Assembly (NCBI GenBank): GCA_031400955.1
Contig: JANNQW010000171.1
Coordinates: 1-21,844 of the forward strand
DNA: 21,844 nucleotides
Source: VFKE01 sp031400955
GTDB lineage: Bacteria > Verrucomicrobiota > Verrucomicrobiia > Verrucomicrobiales > Verrucomicrobiaceae
Reading direction: 5' to 3'
The notes beneath the pieces are model-generated. The model worked only from the letters and a program-made list of their open reading frames with translations. It did not search any database and was not told where the DNA came from. Shown here piece after piece: positions 1 through 6,476 of the stretch (the stretch's first letter is position 1; each line of letters opens with the position of its first letter). The translations under genes and the position numbers were made by a program.

Positions 1-2
1 AC

Positions 3-1016
3 GACTCCGGAATGCCTCCTGGCGATTTCGATGTGACTGGCCCGATCTCTGGTCAACGCAGCCCTAACGATGTCCGCTTGATTCCCGAAACCCCGAATGG
101 CGCACGCGGCCTTTGGGACTTCGGCGCACAGACCTACGATGAGAAACTTTTCCAAGACCACGCTGATGCGAGCTGGGCGATCGAGCGGTTGAATGATAAG
201 GGCGTGAAACCTTTCTTCCTCACGGTCGGCTTCTATCGCCCTCATGTCCCGATGTATTCGCCAGCCCGCGTTTTCAATCAGATCCCAGAGAAGGAGATCG
301 ACCTGCCTGTCATCAAGGAAAACGACCGCGACGACCTCCCGCCGATCATCGATCAACTCATCGCCTCCCGTTTCAGTCCGCCGCACGACTGGTTCGTCAA
401 GACCGGCAATTGGCGCAAGGCCGTGCAGTCATACCTCGCCTGCGTGCGCTTCACCGACGAGCAAGTTGGCCGTTTGTTAGATGCCCTCGACGCCAGCCCG
501 CACGCGAAAAACACCATCGTCGTCCTCTACTCCGATCACGGCTTTTTTCTCGGCGAGAAGCAACATTGGGCGAAGCAGTCGCTCTGGGAACGATCCACCC
601 GCGTGCCTTTCATCATTTCGGCCCCAGGTCTCACGCAGGGCGTGACCTGCCAACGCCCCACTGAATTGCTCAGTATCTACCCGACCCTGATCGAACTCTG
701 CGGCCTGACGAAAAGGCAGGATATCGATGGCGCCAGCGTTGCGCCCCTCCTGAAAAACCCGCAAGCCGAATGGGATCGCCCGGCCCTCACCACCCACGGA
801 AATAACAACCACGCCGTGCGCACGGAACGCCACCGCTACATCCGTTATCAAGACGGTTCCGAGGAACTCTACGACCACCAGACCGATCAGAACGAATGGA
901 CGAACCTCGCCAGCAGACCGGAACACGCCGACCTCAAGACGGAACTCGCAAAGTGGTTTCCAAAACTGAGCACGCCACCCGCCGCGACGGCCGCGCCGAA
1001 AGCGAAAGCCAAATAA
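3..1016 (+). CDS. Sulfatase, iduronate-2-sulfatase-like, 5'-truncated by the window edge
   Basis: This is the C-terminal two thirds of a sulfatase, which hydrolyses sulfate esters, usually on sulfated polysaccharides in the periplasm or outside the cell. The frame is open to the first complete codon of the window, so the true start lies upstream. Numbering from the first in-frame ATG (base 12), the family motif GFYRPHVP is at residues 73-80. The metal-binding SDHG is at 174-177, followed by GEKQHWAK with the conserved Lys and His of alkaline-phosphatase-fold sulfatases. A typical C-terminal domain follows and ends in an Ala/Lys-rich tail. The N-terminal C/S-x-P-x-R formylglycine motif is missing only because of the cut. 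Two other exported hydrolases follow, which suggests a polysaccharide-degrading neighbourhood (inference). The exact substrate cannot be told from this part. Confidence 0.93.
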   Translation, partial: DSGMPPGDFDVTGPISGQRSPNDVRLIPETPNGARGLWDFGAQTYDEKLFQDHADASWAIERLNDKGVKPFFLTVGFYRPHVPMYSPARVFNQIPEKEIDLPVIKENDRDDLPPIIDQLIASRFSPPHDWFVKTGNWRKAVQSYLACVRFTDEQVGRLLDALDASPHAKNTIVVLYSDHGFFLGEKQHWAKQSLWERSTRVPFIISAPGLTQGVTCQRPTELLSIYPTLIELCGLTKRQDIDGASVAPLLKNPQAEWDRPALTTHGNNNHAVRTERHRYIRYQDGSEELYDHQTDQNEWTNLASRPEHADLKTELAKWFPKLSTPPAATAAPKAKAK

Positions 1017-1077
1017 TCTCGGCCATGAAGTGCCTCATCATCCTCTCTGCGTTCCTCGAAAGGGCTGAATCAGAAGA

Positions 1078-1106
1078 TTGACTGGATTCTATTGTAATGT
1101 TTTATA
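1078..1106 (+). promoter_or_regulatory. Candidate sigma70-type promoter giving a leaderless or near-leaderless transcript
   Basis: TTGACT (1078-1083) and TTTATA (1101-1106) are separated by 17 bases. An alternative -10, TATAAA (1103-1108), has a 19-base spacer. Transcription would start at about 1112-1116, at or next to the ATG at 1113, leaving almost no 5' leader. No Shine-Dalgarno sequence precedes that ATG. The -10 match is weak, so this is a moderate call. Confidence 0.4.
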
Positions 1107-1112
1107 AACCGC

Positions 1113-2033
1113 ATGAAAACGCATAATTGGATGAAGCGCTTTGTATTGTTACTTGTCTTGTCAATTGGCCCGATGTTGGGGGCAAAAGAGGAGCAGAGAA
1201 AGTGCGGCATGGGCCGGGACTACTGGCTCTACACGCCTGACAACATGGTTCCCAATAAAATCTATTGGCTGGTGGTAGGTGTGCATGGCGCTAAAGGCAG
1301 CGGAAAGGGTGCAGCCGGGTTGGCTCGTTGGGTGAACGAGATGGACAATGTAATCGTGATCGGCCCGTCATTTCCAATCAATGGCCCATACTATCAGGGT
1401 TTGGGGGGCGAATCAGATCGGCAGCTTCTTGAAATCCAAAAAACATTGCAGAAGGAATTCAAACTGCGCGGCAAGATGTTCCTCTACGGGTTCTCCGGTG
1501 GCTCCCAATATTCCCATCGCTTTGCCATCAAGCACCCCGAAAGTGTGATTGGCGTGTCAGCACATAGCGGCGGGAGTTGGGATCTGGGTGTGCCGCCCGC
1601 AGCAAAGAAGCTGTTATGGACGGTTTCTTGCGGCCTAAAGGATACAGGGTTGAGCACTCCCGACGCCAAGCAGACGCGGATTGATTACTTCCGTAGTTTT
1701 TATGCTGGCATGCATCAAGCCAAAGGTTTTACCTGCAAGCCATTTGTTACGGAACAAGGACATCAGGCAGCGGGCGAGGTGGCAGTAAACACCAGTGAGT
1801 GCTTCCGGGTAGCTACCACGGGGATGTTTGATTACCAGCTTGAGGCGACAAAGGGAATGCTGACAGCGCAGCGCGAGTCGTGGATAATGAAAGATACCCA
1901 GTTGGCGGACAAGACTTTCGATGACGGCAAAAACAAATACGTATTGAAGGTCAATAAGGACGGTTGGACGGTCGGGAACGACGCTCTCAGGGCAATGGCC
2001 GAGACGCGCAAGGCCGTGTCCGTCGGCAATTAG
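1113..2033 (+). CDS. Secreted alpha/beta-hydrolase-like protein (putative esterase/peptidase fold)
   Basis: A 306-residue protein with an N-terminal signal peptide: basic MKTHNWMKR, then a hydrophobic core, with likely cleavage near GAKEE at about residue 24. The hydrolase hallmarks are visible. VVGVHGA (about 54-60) fits the oxyanion-side strand. G126-F-S128-G-G is a nucleophile elbow. D177 in GLKDTG and H217 in EQGHQ are plausible acid and base of a Ser-Asp-His triad. The last 45 residues after the hydrolase core (KTFDDGKNKY onward) look like a small extra strand-rich tail. The substrate is unknown; a polyhydroxybutyrate-depolymerase- or feruloyl-esterase-like role is possible. It lies between a sulfatase and a carbohydrate esterase, so work on a decorated polysaccharide is an inference. 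The ATG at 1113 was chosen because the signal peptide starts there. Confidence 0.75.
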   Translation: MKTHNWMKRFVLLLVLSIGPMLGAKEEQRKCGMGRDYWLYTPDNMVPNKIYWLVVGVHGAKGSGKGAAGLARWVNEMDNVIVIGPSFPINGPYYQGLGGESDRQLLEIQKTLQKEFKLRGKMFLYGFSGGSQYSHRFAIKHPESVIGVSAHSGGSWDLGVPPAAKKLLWTVSCGLKDTGLSTPDAKQTRIDYFRSFYAGMHQAKGFTCKPFVTEQGHQAAGEVAVNTSECFRVATTGMFDYQLEATKGMLTAQRESWIMKDTQLADKTFDDGKNKYVLKVNKDGWTVGNDALRAMAETRKAVSVGN

Positions 2034-2104
2034 AGTCTAATCGTAAATATAGGCGTTATGCTCCCCTGATTGCATGCGCAGTTTAAATACGCCAATGTGT
2101 TTTG

Positions 2105-2134
2105 CGGCTCGAAAAATCCATGCTATTTGAGCCG
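2105..2134. other. Imperfect inverted repeat downstream of the hydrolase gene
   Basis: CGGCTC (2105-2110) pairs with GAGCCG (2129-2134), and AAAT/ATTT pairs inside the loop extend the stem. No T-run follows on either strand, so it is not a standard intrinsic terminator. The rest of 2034-2169 shows no gene or clear signal. Confidence 0.3.
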
Positions 2135-2169
2135 TAACAAAACAACATGGGAAAATACCACGGACTTAA

Positions 2170-2319
2170 ATCGAATACATTGACAGACATCACCTGTCTG
2201 CTGGCAGCGGCGTTCGTGGGTATTGCCACTGCGGCGGGAAGCATGTCATCTGCTTTGCGCGCAAGGACGGCAGTCGCGGAGTGTCCATCAAGGAGTTCAC
2301 GCTGACGCCAGTAAAGTAA
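2170..2319 (+). pseudogene. Remnant of the C-terminus of an exported protein (decayed gene tail)
   Basis: The frame is open from after the TAA at 2167-2169 to the TAA at 2317-2319. Its second half reads like a real protein end: GGKHVICFARKDG, then GVSIKEFTLTPVK and stop. This kind of beta-strand ending resembles the last strands of large secreted PVC-group proteins (my recollection, not a database match). There is no in-frame start, an upstream stop blocks it, and the first 17 codons look non-coding. I read it as a leftover of a deleted gene. Chance cannot be ruled out. Confidence 0.3.
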
Positions 2320-2354
2320 CAGAAAGAGCAACCACCAAAATAAACCCCAACAAC

Positions 2355-3620
2355 ATGAAACCCATCAATCGATACAGGATCCTGCCACCGCGCGCCTTCT
2401 GGGTAAACCGTTTTTGCGCAACGGCAACATTTGTCATTCTGTTCCTCACCGGCGTTCAGGCTCGCACCTGGACCAGCAAGGACGGATCAAAGACCTTCGA
2501 AGCTGAATTGAAAGTGTATGACTCAGCCACCGGGGCAGTCATCGTGACCTTGCCCGACAGGACCGCGATGAAGTTCAACCAGGACGTTCTCTCCGAAGCG
2601 GACATCACCTTCCTCAAGGAGCAAGGCAACACCGATGCGCCTTCCGCACCCTCCACTTCCAAGCCGGCAATGGGAAAGATCGACGCCGATCCGAAAAATC
2701 TATTCAAAAAGCACGATGGCAAACCGGCGGATATGAGCAAGCCGGTGCAGGTCTTCATCATCATGGGTCAATCCAATGCCGTGGGCCTGGGCAAGCTGCC
2801 TTCGCTGGAGGCTGCGGTGAAAACTAAAGGAAAATACCCTTACCTCGTGGACGATGCCGGTGGATGGATCGAGCGCAAGGATGTCCGCAACGTTTTCATC
2901 ATGTCTCTGAAACTCCAGCACAACGACTGGATGAGCGTGAAAAACAGAAATGCCGTGGGTCTGGAGCATGCTCTCGGACACGCCCTCGGTAACGCGATCG
3001 AGGCCCCGGTGATGATTCTCAAATCCTGCATTGGCAACCGCAGTATCGGTTGGGATCTTCTGCCTCCCGGTAGTGAGCCTTACGATGGTCAGCCCGGCTA
3101 TCGCGGGACCAGTGAGAACCTCAAGGGCACCGGTGAGAAGCCCGCGGCGGGATGGTATGCGGGCAAGCAATACGACGACGATGTTGAAGGGGCGAAACAA
3201 ATCCTCGCCGACTTGAAAACCTACTACCCGGAAGCGAAGAATTATGAAGTCGCCGGCTTCTTCTTTTGGCAGGGTGAAAAGGACGGCGGGAATCCCGTGC
3301 ATTCGGCCAATTACGAGAAGAATCTCACCAATTTCATCAATTCCGTGCGCAAGGACTTCAATGCTCCGAATGCCAAATTTGTTCTAGGCACGATGGGTGA
3401 AGCCGTGAAAGGCAGTGGCAACAAGGTGATGGAAGGGCAACTTGCCGTGGACGGCAAGGAAGGCAAACATCCGGAGTTCAAGGGCAATGTGGGCACCGTC
3501 TATACGCATGATATGGCGCAGGGTGGCGGCGGCAACGGCCATTACGGCGGCAACTCGGAAGTCTATATGGACGTCGGTGAAGCCATGGGCCAGGCCATGG
3601 TGGAACTGTTGAAGAAATAG
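2355..3620 (+). CDS. Secreted SHD1-domain carbohydrate esterase of the sialate O-acetylesterase (SASA/SGNH) type
   Basis: A 421-residue exported protein. A signal peptide or anchor runs to about residue 36 (hydrophobic CATATFVILFLTG, then VQA). Residues 37-91 are an SHD1-like domain (RTWTSKDGSKTF ... LSEADITFLKEQ), a small domain common in secreted PVC proteins. A Pro/Ala-rich linker leads to an SGNH-fold esterase. It has block I GQSN at 138-141 with nucleophile S140, the conserved WQGE at 305-308, and a C-terminal GHYGGN with likely catalytic H396. Members of this fold remove O-acetyl groups from sugars; the true substrate (sialic acid, xylan or another) is not readable from sequence. The frame also opens at 2223, but ATG 2355 is preferred because the signal peptide begins there and the upstream codons look non-coding. 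It fits with the upstream sulfatase as a set of decoration-removing enzymes. Confidence 0.88.
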   Translation: MKPINRYRILPPRAFWVNRFCATATFVILFLTGVQARTWTSKDGSKTFEAELKVYDSATGAVIVTLPDRTAMKFNQDVLSEADITFLKEQGNTDAPSAPSTSKPAMGKIDADPKNLFKKHDGKPADMSKPVQVFIIMGQSNAVGLGKLPSLEAAVKTKGKYPYLVDDAGGWIERKDVRNVFIMSLKLQHNDWMSVKNRNAVGLEHALGHALGNAIEAPVMILKSCIGNRSIGWDLLPPGSEPYDGQPGYRGTSENLKGTGEKPAAGWYAGKQYDDDVEGAKQILADLKTYYPEAKNYEVAGFFFWQGEKDGGNPVHSANYEKNLTNFINSVRKDFNAPNAKFVLGTMGEAVKGSGNKVMEGQLAVDGKEGKHPEFKGNVGTVYTHDMAQGGGGNGHYGGNSEVYMDVGEAMGQAMVELLKK

Positions 3621-3738
3621 GCCGGCTGACCGAGCGCCATCACGCAACCAGAGCATTTTAATAAACTTCGAAGCCGCATCTCGTGAGAGTGCGGGACTAA
3701 ATTGCCCGGCGACAAAACTTCCAATCTTCCCGCGTATT

Positions 3739-3773
3739 CGCTTCGCGGCTGCACAACACGAAGCGCGGCTGCA
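3739..3773. repeat. Overlapping inverted and direct repeats upstream of the spermidine-synthase fusion
   Basis: CGCTTCG (3739-3745) and CGAAGCG (3759-3765) form a perfect 7-base inverted repeat with a 13-base loop. Interleaved with it, CGCGGCTGCA occurs twice (3744-3753 and 3764-3773), 20 bases apart. The unit ends 24 bases before the ATG at 3798. It could be an operator or an mRNA leader structure. Confidence 0.4.
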
Positions 3774-3797
3774 ACTTAATTGATGCTCTAATTCCTG

Positions 3798-6305
3798 ATG
3801 GTGATTGGCATCCTTATTTTTATCTCGGGAACAGCCGGACTCATCTATGAAATTCTGTGGATGGAGCAACTCGGACTGCTCTTCGGCAACAGCGCCCAGG
3901 CTGCCGCTTCCACGCTGGCCGCATTCTTTCTTGGGCTTGGTTTGGGCAGTTGGTGGTGGGGCCAGCGGGTGTCACGCATCACGAATGCCCTCAGGGTTTA
4001 TGCAGCTCTGGAAGCGGGGGTCTTGGTTTGCGCCTCGGTTTATTTTGTTTTGCTGTGGTGCTTCCATCAAATCTATCCTTGGCTGATAAATTTTGGCGGC
4101 AGCAACACCCTCTGGGCACTGTCGGCCAAGTTTGTTTTGGCCTTGGTCCTGGTTTGCCCTGCTGCCTTCTTCATGGGCGGCACTCTGCCGGTGATCGGGC
4201 AGTTGCTGGTGCGAAACCAGAATGATTTTGGCCGGATGGGGTCGCGACTGTATGGCATCAATACTCTGGGTGCCACCCTGGGCGCTTATCTGGCCGGTTT
4301 CATTCTTCCTCCGGCCTTGGGTTATACGCGCAGCTACCTAGTCTCTCTGTGCCTGACTGCTTTCGTTGTCTGCATGGCTTTGCTGCTGGCCAGACTACCG
4401 TCGCAGGAATCGCGGCCATCAAGCAAGCAAATGGATCCCGCGCCAGAGCCGGCGACTGGCCCGCCGGTGCTTTCGCAATCGATGATCGCCTTGTTCTGTT
4501 TTATCTCCGGACTCATGACCCTGGCGCTTGAGGTGCTGTGGACTCACATGTTTTCCCACGTGTATGAAAACACGGTCTACACTTTCGCCGCGATCATGGT
4601 CACCACCCTGCTCTCTCTGGCGGTGGGTGCCGGCATCTCATCTTTTCTGGCGCGCCGGAACTGGTCGGGGGGCAAAGTTCTGCTAATTTTGATAGCAAGC
4701 GCCGGTGTTTGGGTGGGCCTCACTCCCCATCTGTTCATGACCCTGACTGGCAACATGCAACTGGTGTCCAGTTCCACAGGTTGGTTGGGCTATCATGAAA
4801 AAGTATTCGCATTGACCGTGGCGGTGCTGGGCATCCCGCTTTGCCTGCTGGGCACGATCTTCCCTTATTTGCTCAAACTCAGCGAGCCCTATGTCACCTG
4901 CGCTGGTGGCATGTTGGGACGTCTCGCCGCCATCAACACGGCGGGCGCCATCCTGGGCTCGTTGCTGGCGGGATTTGTTTTGCTGTCGTGGTGGGGACTG
5001 TGGTCGTCGATCCAAGGCATGGCCGTGCTCTATGTGCTCCTGGCTGTGATGCTTACATTCGCGATCAAATCTCTTAGCAAGGTTTGGCGGGTGACTGCGC
5101 TCGGAGCGGCCTTGCTGTGCTCGGCCTTGTGGCTGGGATCAGACTTGCCACCGATGCATCTCTCACCTCAGGAAATCATGGTGGAATATTGGCACGGAGC
5201 CAGCGGCACCGTCGCGGTCGTCAACAAGGGAAACAACCGGATGCTCAAGGTCGATGGCCATTATGGCTTGGGAGGTTCGGCAGCAGCGGAGATCGAGAGA
5301 GGGCAGACCAGAATTCCCCTGATGTTGCATCCCCAGGCCAGAAGCATTTTCTTCCTGGGCTTGGGCACGGGCATTACCGCAGGTGAAGCCTGTTCCAGCC
5401 AATACGGCCTGAAACGGATCGTGGCCTGCGAGCTGATCCCCGAAGTGGTCACAGCTTCACGCAAGCATTTCAGCGACTTCACCGGAACACTATTTACCGA
5501 CCCGCGCTGCCAGGTGATGGTTGATGACGGACGAAATTATCTCAAGGCCACGCGCGAGACTTTTGATATCATCAACTCCGACCTGTTCATCGTTTACCGC
5601 AAGGGCGCGGGCAGCCTTTACTCACTGGAGCACTTTCAAAACGTCAAAGCACACCTGGCACCGAATGGAGTTTTTGTCCTGTGGATTCCGCTTTACCAGC
5701 TCACGAAAGAAGAGTTCGGCATCATCGCCAGAACCATGATCGAGGTCTTTCCCCAAGTCACAGCCTGGCGCAACCAATTCATCACCTGGGGCGATGCCGT
5801 CGCCTTGGTGGGTCAGACCAGCGAGGGCTCCTTCTTCGCGGAAGACCATCCCGGCTATCCACTGGACAAGCGTCGGGAGAACTGGAAGCGGCAGGGTCAG
5901 AGACTCAGCGAAACCAATCTCCTGCTCAATTACTGCGGCAACTTGAGTCGTGCGAAGAAACTGTTTTCCGGTTATCCATTGAATACCGATGACCGGCCGC
6001 TCATCGAGTATTCGGGTCCCATCTCCGCCAGCCTGCAGGCCATCGACAAAGCCGCTTGGCTGGCCGGGCCGAAATTCATCGCCCTCATGAATGAAATGCA
6101 GACCTGCGCCCCGCCTGAGCAAGATCCCGCTCTTGGAGGACTCCCTCCGGAGCAACGCCATGCCGCGCGGGCCGGCTACTATTTGGCCAGAACCTTTTTA
6201 TTTGAGGATTACTACAAAAAGACCCGCGAAACCGAGCCCGTTTGGAGGCAGGAAGCCCAAAAGGCCCAGCGCGAATTCGATACGCTTTGGCTTCAGAAGG
6301 AATAA
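3798..6305 (+). CDS. Membrane-domain/spermidine-synthase fusion protein
   Basis: An 835-residue protein. Residues 1-450 are a multi-pass membrane region made of two related halves. FISGTAGLIYEILW (8-21) matches FISGLMTLALEVLW (235-248), and INTLGATLGAYLAGF (154-168) matches INTAGAILGSLLAGF (379-393), an offset of about 226 residues. Residues 455-700 are a spermidine-synthase-type Rossmann domain. GLGTG at 521-525 is the nucleotide loop, E545 in ACELIPE is the ribose-binding acid, DDGRNYL spans 576-582, and NSDLF is at 593-597 where synthases carry the catalytic D-x-x-D region. Aminopropyltransferases transfer the aminopropyl group of decarboxylated AdoMet to putrescine. Membrane fusions of this type are widespread, but their product is mostly untested. 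Arginine decarboxylase lies just downstream, supporting a polyamine link. The SDLF motif departs from the usual SD-x-x-DP, so substrate or activity may differ. Confidence 0.85.
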   Translation: MVIGILIFISGTAGLIYEILWMEQLGLLFGNSAQAAASTLAAFFLGLGLGSWWWGQRVSRITNALRVYAALEAGVLVCASVYFVLLWCFHQIYPWLINFGGSNTLWALSAKFVLALVLVCPAAFFMGGTLPVIGQLLVRNQNDFGRMGSRLYGINTLGATLGAYLAGFILPPALGYTRSYLVSLCLTAFVVCMALLLARLPSQESRPSSKQMDPAPEPATGPPVLSQSMIALFCFISGLMTLALEVLWTHMFSHVYENTVYTFAAIMVTTLLSLAVGAGISSFLARRNWSGGKVLLILIASAGVWVGLTPHLFMTLTGNMQLVSSSTGWLGYHEKVFALTVAVLGIPLCLLGTIFPYLLKLSEPYVTCAGGMLGRLAAINTAGAILGSLLAGFVLLSWWGLWSSIQGMAVLYVLLAVMLTFAIKSLSKVWRVTALGAALLCSALWLGSDLPPMHLSPQEIMVEYWHGASGTVAVVNKGNNRMLKVDGHYGLGGSAAAEIERGQTRIPLMLHPQARSIFFLGLGTGITAGEACSSQYGLKRIVACELIPEVVTASRKHFSDFTGTLFTDPRCQVMVDDGRNYLKATRETFDIINSDLFIVYRKGAGSLYSLEHFQNVKAHLAPNGVFVLWIPLYQLTKEEFGIIARTMIEVFPQVTAWRNQFITWGDAVALVGQTSEGSFFAEDHPGYPLDKRRENWKRQGQRLSETNLLLNYCGNLSRAKKLFSGYPLNTDDRPLIEYSGPISASLQAIDKAAWLAGPKFIALMNEMQTCAPPEQDPALGGLPPEQRHAARAGYYLARTFLFEDYYKKTRETEPVWRQEAQKAQREFDTLWLQKE

Positions 6306-6375
6306 CCATTCAATCTAAATACAGAATTGATAGCGAATAGGCGATGCAGGCGGTGGTGGTCTGCACATGGCCCTG

Positions 6376-6430
6376 AGTGAACTGCGATTGATTGCATTCT
6401 TCACTTTCATTTCCGTGAATTGTGTTCACT
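6376..6430 (+). promoter_or_regulatory. Cluster of GTGAA/TTCAC half-sites upstream of speA (candidate operator)
   Basis: There are four half-sites in 55 bases: AGTGAA (6376-6381), TTCACT (6400-6405), GTGAA (6415-6419) and TTCACT (6425-6430). The last two form a perfect GTGAA-N5-TTCAC palindrome, the first two a wider inverted pair. All sit 43-97 bases upstream of speA. The regulator is unknown. The rest of 6306-6472 shows no gene beyond the small ORF at 6456. Confidence 0.4.
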
Positions 6431-6455
6431 GTCGCGCTCTAGCAAGCACTCACCC

Positions 6456-6476
6456 ATGAGCACCCCCAAGAAATGA
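6456..6476 (+). CDS. Six-codon upstream ORF overlapping the speA start
   Basis: ATG at 6456 opens a six-residue reading frame, MSTPKK, whose TGA stop (6474-6476) overlaps the speA ATG (6473-6475) as ATGA. No ribosome binding site is seen for either start. It could be a leader peptide coupling or gating speA translation, or an accident. Another mini-ORF with the same ATGA geometry precedes the nitrate transporter gene. Confidence 0.25.
   Translation: MSTPKK

Noticed and set aside
2147..2305. 52-codon ORF with a hydrophobic stretch near LLAAAFVGIATAA
   Set aside because: It overlaps the better-looking protein remnant in another frame and has no ribosome site. Its second half looks like random Arg/Ser-rich codons.
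2223..2354. N-terminal extension of the SASA esterase frame to an upstream ATG
   Set aside because: The extra 44 residues are Arg/His-rich and unlike a signal peptide. The true signal peptide starts at 2355, and another frame here carries the decayed gene tail.
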